NCBI GenBank assembly: GCA_016234985.1
Contig: JACRNK010000164.1
Location: 1-8,141, forward strand
Length of the DNA stretch: 8,141 bases
Reading direction: 5' to 3'
DNA from: Deltaproteobacteria bacterium
Lineage (GTDB): Bacteria > Desulfobacterota > GWC2-55-46 > UBA9637
Below the pieces are notes generated by a model. That model was not told the origin of the DNA. It ran no database searches and saw only the letters and a program-made list of their open reading frames with translations. The position numbers and the translations under genes were made by a program. Positions 5,855 through 8,141 of the stretch are shown piece by piece; position 1 is the first letter of the stretch; each line of letters opens with the position of its first letter.

Positions 5855-7419
5855 TTTGTCCCTTGCACCTTGAACCTTAAACCTTGAGCATTTTGCTTCA
5901 TCGCCTTTTTTATCTCTTCTGTATCGTCAAAATGAAACTTCTTATCTCCGATAATCTGATAATCCTCATGCCCCTTGCCTGCCACAAGGATGATGTCGCG
6001 TCCTGCTGCCATGTTTACCGCAATCTTGATTGCCTCATGCCTGTCAGGCATAACTGTATAAACGTCCCTGTCGCCTTTATCTATCCCTGCCTCAATCTCT
6101 TTTATAATCTCCAGAGGCTCTTCGCTTCGCGGATTATCCGATGTGATTATTGTGAAGTCGCTCAGCCTTGTTGCAATCTCTCCCATGACGGGACGTTTTC
6201 CCCTGTCCCTGTCGCCGCCGCAGCCGAATACGGTAATCAGCCTCCCTTTTGTCAGCGGCCTCAAGGTGTTGAGCGCCCGCTCCAGCGCATCGCCGGTATG
6301 GGCATAGTCAACAACTGCCTGAAAACCGTCATCGGAAATAATCCTCTCAAGTCTGCCAGGAACTCTTTTAAGGTTTGCAATGCCCTGCTCTATGGTCTGC
6401 TTACCCAGCCCCAAACCAATGCCGATACCAACCGCTGCCATGCTGTTTTGAAGGTTATATTCACCAAGAAGCGGCGAAGAAATCTTTACAGAACCGACAG
6501 GCGTATCGAGCATGGCCTCTATGCCTCTTTCGGAAAACGAAATTTTGGCAGGATGAATCTCCGCATCCTGTTTCAGGCTATATCTAATAAATTTTAAATT
6601 TGAAATTTTAAATTTTAAATTTAATAATTTCTCTCCCCACAGGTCATCTACATTTATTACTGCAAAACCTTTATTTTCTTTGGCTATAAAATCAGTGAAT
6701 AACCTGGACTTGCTTTCAAAATATTCTTCCATTGTCTTGTGATAATCCAGATGGTCCTGAGTAAGATTGGTAAAGACCCCGCCGGCAAATATTGAGCCGT
6801 CAACCCTTTTCTGCGCAAGGCTGTGCGAGGAAACCTCCATCACACAATGGGTAACGCCGCTGTCAACCATCTCTTTGAAAATCTTTTGAAGGTCAGGCGA
6901 TTCCGGCGTTGTATGAGGCGCATTAAATATCTTATCTCCATAACGGTAGTTAATAGTGCCTATAACGCCGGCATGAAAACCGGCGGCCTTTAATATTGAC
7001 TCTGCAAGATATGTTGTGGTCGTCTTTCCATTTGTCCCTGTTACGCCGATAAGTGTCATGTTTTTGCAAGGCTCTCCGTAAAATAACGCAGCCAGTTTTG
7101 CCATTGCCTCTCTCACATCGGGAACTATTACCTGTGTAACCCCCCCTATCCCCCCCTTTAATAAAGGGGGGGCAGGGGGGGTTGGCTTTTCTGCGAGAAC
7201 AGCCGATGCCCCACGGTTTATGGCATCTGTGATAAACTGATGACCGTCAAGATGCTGCCCCCTGATAGCGGCAAAAAGGAAACCTTTATCAACCTGCCGA
7301 GAATCATAAGCAATGCCCTGTATGGGCGTCTCAGGATTGCCAACAATACGCTTGTTGGGCAAATCTTTTATGAGTTCCGAGAGTGATATTTCTATTGAGG
7401 CTGAAAATATTGTATTCAT
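5851..7419 (-). CDS. murE: MurE, UDP-MurNAc-L-Ala-D-Glu:meso-diaminopimelate ligase
   Basis: This cytoplasmic ligase adds the third amino acid to the peptidoglycan precursor. The 522 residues comprise an N-terminal uridine-binding domain (GIAYDSRQVDKGFLFAAIRG, 35-54), a central ATPase domain with P-loop [12 protein letters not shown] (125-136), HTTPESPDL (169-177), MEVSSHSL (194-201), TNLTQDHLDYH (217-227) and the lysine of YFESKSRLF that is carbamylated in this family (K237). The C-terminal domain carries VVDYAHTGDALE (369-380), FGCGGDRDRGKRP (398-410), DNPR (428-431) and GKGHEDYQ (481-488). DNPR is the signature of meso-DAP specificity. The ATG at 7419 overlaps the ftsI TGA, with AGAGG ten bases upstream. 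The protein is slightly longer than usual because repeats encode residues 79-94, 266-277 and 512-521, all in loops or at the tail. Confidence 0.97.
   Translation of the reverse strand: MNTIFSASIEISLSELIKDLPNKRIVGNPETPIQGIAYDSRQVDKGFLFAAIRGQHLDGHQFITDAINRGASAVLAEKPTPPAPPLLKGGIGGVTQVIVPDVREAMAKLAALFYGEPCKNMTLIGVTGTNGKTTTTYLAESILKAAGFHAGVIGTINYRYGDKIFNAPHTTPESPDLQKIFKEMVDSGVTHCVMEVSSHSLAQKRVDGSIFAGGVFTNLTQDHLDYHKTMEEYFESKSRLFTDFIAKENKGFAVINVDDLWGEKLLNLKFKISNLKFIRYSLKQDAEIHPAKISFSERGIEAMLDTPVGSVKISSPLLGEYNLQNSMAAVGIGIGLGLGKQTIEQGIANLKRVPGRLERIISDDGFQAVVDYAHTGDALERALNTLRPLTKGRLITVFGCGGDRDRGKRPVMGEIATRLSDFTIITSDNPRSEEPLEIIKEIEAGIDKGDRDVYTVMPDRHEAIKIAVNMAAGRDIILVAGKGHEDYQIIGDKKFHFDDTEEIKKAMKQNAQGLRFKVQGTK
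5858..5885. repeat. Four heptamers at the murE 3' end, upstream of murF
   Basis: Plus-strand units gtccctt, gcacctt, gaacctt and aaacctt are adjacent (NNNCCTT; on the coding strand AAGGNNN). They encode MurE residues 512-521 (QGLRFKVQGT), nearly the last residues of the protein, and end three bases before the murF ATG. The array therefore also forms the murF leader. Confidence 0.88.
5860..5864 (-). promoter_or_regulatory. Shine-Dalgarno of murF, inside a heptamer array
   Basis: On the coding strand AAGGG lies five bases before the murF ATG at 5854. It belongs to the last unit (AAGGGAC) of the four-heptamer array at 5858-5885, whose other units also carry AAGG. The repeat therefore appears to provide the ribosome binding site. 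Confidence 0.65.
6589..6623. repeat. Five AAATTTN heptamers in murE
   Basis: Units aaatttt, aaatttg, aaatttt, aaatttt and aaattta are in exact register. They encode MurE residues 266-277 (LNLKFKISNLKF) in a central-domain loop after AVINVDDLWGEK. The local base composition is almost pure A/T, in sharp contrast to the flanking murE codons. Confidence 0.9.
7138..7183. repeat. C/G-rich palindromic element in murE (KGG type)
   Basis: Arms made of two runs of seven C (7140-7146, 7150-7156) plus ttta pair with taaa and two runs of seven G (7166-7172, 7175-7181); the centre is one base and one arm has an extra base. It encodes PTPPAPPLLKGGIGGV (residues 79-94), in the N-terminal domain loop between ASAVLAEK and TQVIVPDVREA. 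Confidence 0.92.
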
Positions 7420-8141
7420 TTAAACCATACCTCTGCCGTCTGTCCCTGGGCAATTCTTTCGCCCGGCAGAGGTTTCTGATAGATTGCCTTTCCGCTGCCG
7501 GCAATCTTTACCTCAAGGGGAATCTCTCTTGTAAGTCTCAAGACCGACCGGACAGTCTTGCCTTTCAAATCAGGCATATGAGAGAGGTCTCCCCCTCCAT
7601 CGTCAAATGCAGTGTGCGTGTCGCTATAAGTCATATAAGTCTTATATGACTTATTTTCTTTCAAACCTTTTGGAAAAACTCCAAGATAAGAAAGGGTTTG
7701 GCTGGCAATCTCCTTAAAAACAGGGGCAGCAATGGCGCCTCCATAAAACTCGCCCGAAGGCTCATCAACTGCAACCAGAATAGCAATCTCAGGATTATCC
7801 GCAGGGGCAAATCCGATAAATGAGCTTACATATTTGTCCGCCGTATAACCTCCTTGCGAGAGATCAGGTTTCTGCGCGGTGCCTGTTTTGCCGGCAACCT
7901 CAAAACCTTCTATCGCTGCTTTTGCGCCTGTGCCGTCTTTTTCAGTTACTTGTTTCAGTATGCCGGTTACCCTGTTTGCGGTTTCTTCAGATATAACCCT
8001 TCTCACCACCGATGGCCGAAACTCTTCAATTGCATCGCCCTTTTCATTTACTATTTTCTTTACCACATACGGTTTCATAAGGTAGCCCTTATTTGCAATC
8101 GCAGAAAATGCGGATAAAAGTTGTATCCCTGTTGTGGATAA
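7416..8141 (-). CDS. ftsI: FtsI/PBP2-type division transpeptidase with PASTA domain (5' end missing)
   Basis: Only the last 241 codons are in the window; the frame stays open to the right edge, so the internal ATG at 8078 is not the true start. The protein cross-links septal peptidoglycan in the periplasm. Visible are the end of the transpeptidase domain (TTGIQLLSAFSAIANKGYLMKPYVV, from residue 3 of the fragment) and the active-site KTG motif in VAGKTGTAQKP (about 82-92). Next come YVSSFIGFAPADNPEIAILVAVDEP, a linker, and one C-terminal PASTA domain beginning MPDLKGKTVRSVLRL and ending AQGQTAEVWFK. The SxxK and SxN motifs lie outside the window. Position directly before murE supports the division PBP. 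SpoVD would also be PASTA-containing and precede murE, but nothing else suggests a sporulator. A perfect palindrome encodes linker residues 163-172 of the fragment. Confidence 0.95.
   Translation of the reverse strand, partial: LSTTGIQLLSAFSAIANKGYLMKPYVVKKIVNEKGDAIEEFRPSVVRRVISEETANRVTGILKQVTEKDGTGAKAAIEGFEVAGKTGTAQKPDLSQGGYTADKYVSSFIGFAPADNPEIAILVAVDEPSGEFYGGAIAAPVFKEIASQTLSYLGVFPKGLKENKSYKTYMTYSDTHTAFDDGGGDLSHMPDLKGKTVRSVLRLTREIPLEVKIAGSGKAIYQKPLPGERIAQGQTAEVWFK
7626..7654. repeat. Perfect 29-bp AT-rich palindrome in the PBP linker
   Basis: Arms ataagtcatataag and cttatatgacttat are exact reverse complements, 14 bases each, around a single central T (7640). It encodes the peptide NKSYKTYMTY in the linker between the transpeptidase and PASTA domains. 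No related copy was found elsewhere in the window. Confidence 0.9.

Noticed and set aside
6037..6051. Palindrome atgcctg-t-caggcat in murE
   Set aside because: It falls in the conserved MPDRHEA coding motif, so the codons explain it; there is no sign of an insertion.
5884..6597. A 237-codon plus-strand open frame antisense to murE
   Set aside because: The minus-strand frame carries all MurE motifs. The antisense product is Cys/His-rich with no domain.
2493..7183. CRISPR array
   Set aside because: The repeats belong to different families, lie within genes and lack regular spacers.

Overview
The window is a contiguous stretch of a dcw (division and cell wall) gene cluster. All genes lie on the minus strand, so transcription runs from the right end to the left. 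In transcription order they are ftsI/PBP (3' part only, 8141-7416), murE (7419-5851), murF (5854-4466), mraY (4405-3332), murD (3335-1884), ftsW (1890-784) and murG (782 to the left edge, 3' end missing). This is the classic dcw order. I see no RNA gene, insertion sequence, CRISPR array or convincing terminator.

The genes act in one pathway. MurE and MurF add the third residue and the D-Ala-D-Ala dipeptide to UDP-MurNAc-peptides, and MurD adds D-Glu earlier. MraY moves the product onto undecaprenyl phosphate as lipid I, and MurG converts it to lipid II. FtsW polymerises lipid II at the septum and FtsI cross-links it. The MurE DNPR motif predicts meso-diaminopimelate as the third residue. Packing is tight: ATGA overlaps join ftsI-murE, murE-murF and mraY-murD, ATGTTAA joins murD-ftsW, and one base separates ftsW from murG. 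The only real gap is 60 bp between murF and mraY.

The striking feature is a high load of short repeats of several sequence families, mostly inside the coding regions and always keeping the frame open. (1) Tandem arrays of 7-bp units, usually four or five units, occur in murG, murD, murF and murE and fill the murF-mraY gap. Their sequences differ but the period is the same. (2) A C/G-rich palindrome is translated as PP..PP..KGG..GG in both murD and murE. (3) A roughly 34-bp hairpin element sits in murD and murF in different reading frames. (4) A perfect 29-bp AT-rich palindrome lies in the linker of the PBP. The soluble Mur enzymes and the PBP linker carry them; the multi-pass membrane proteins MraY and FtsW carry none that I can see. 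Some arrays form protein termini (MurE, MurF), the murF Shine-Dalgarno region, or the entire leader of mraY.

The organism is probably a diderm bacterium with meso-DAP peptidoglycan. The moderate base composition, the PASTA domain on the division PBP and the repeat load remind me of the deltaproteobacterial/Nitrospirota part of the tree. That placement is impression only, not demonstrated.
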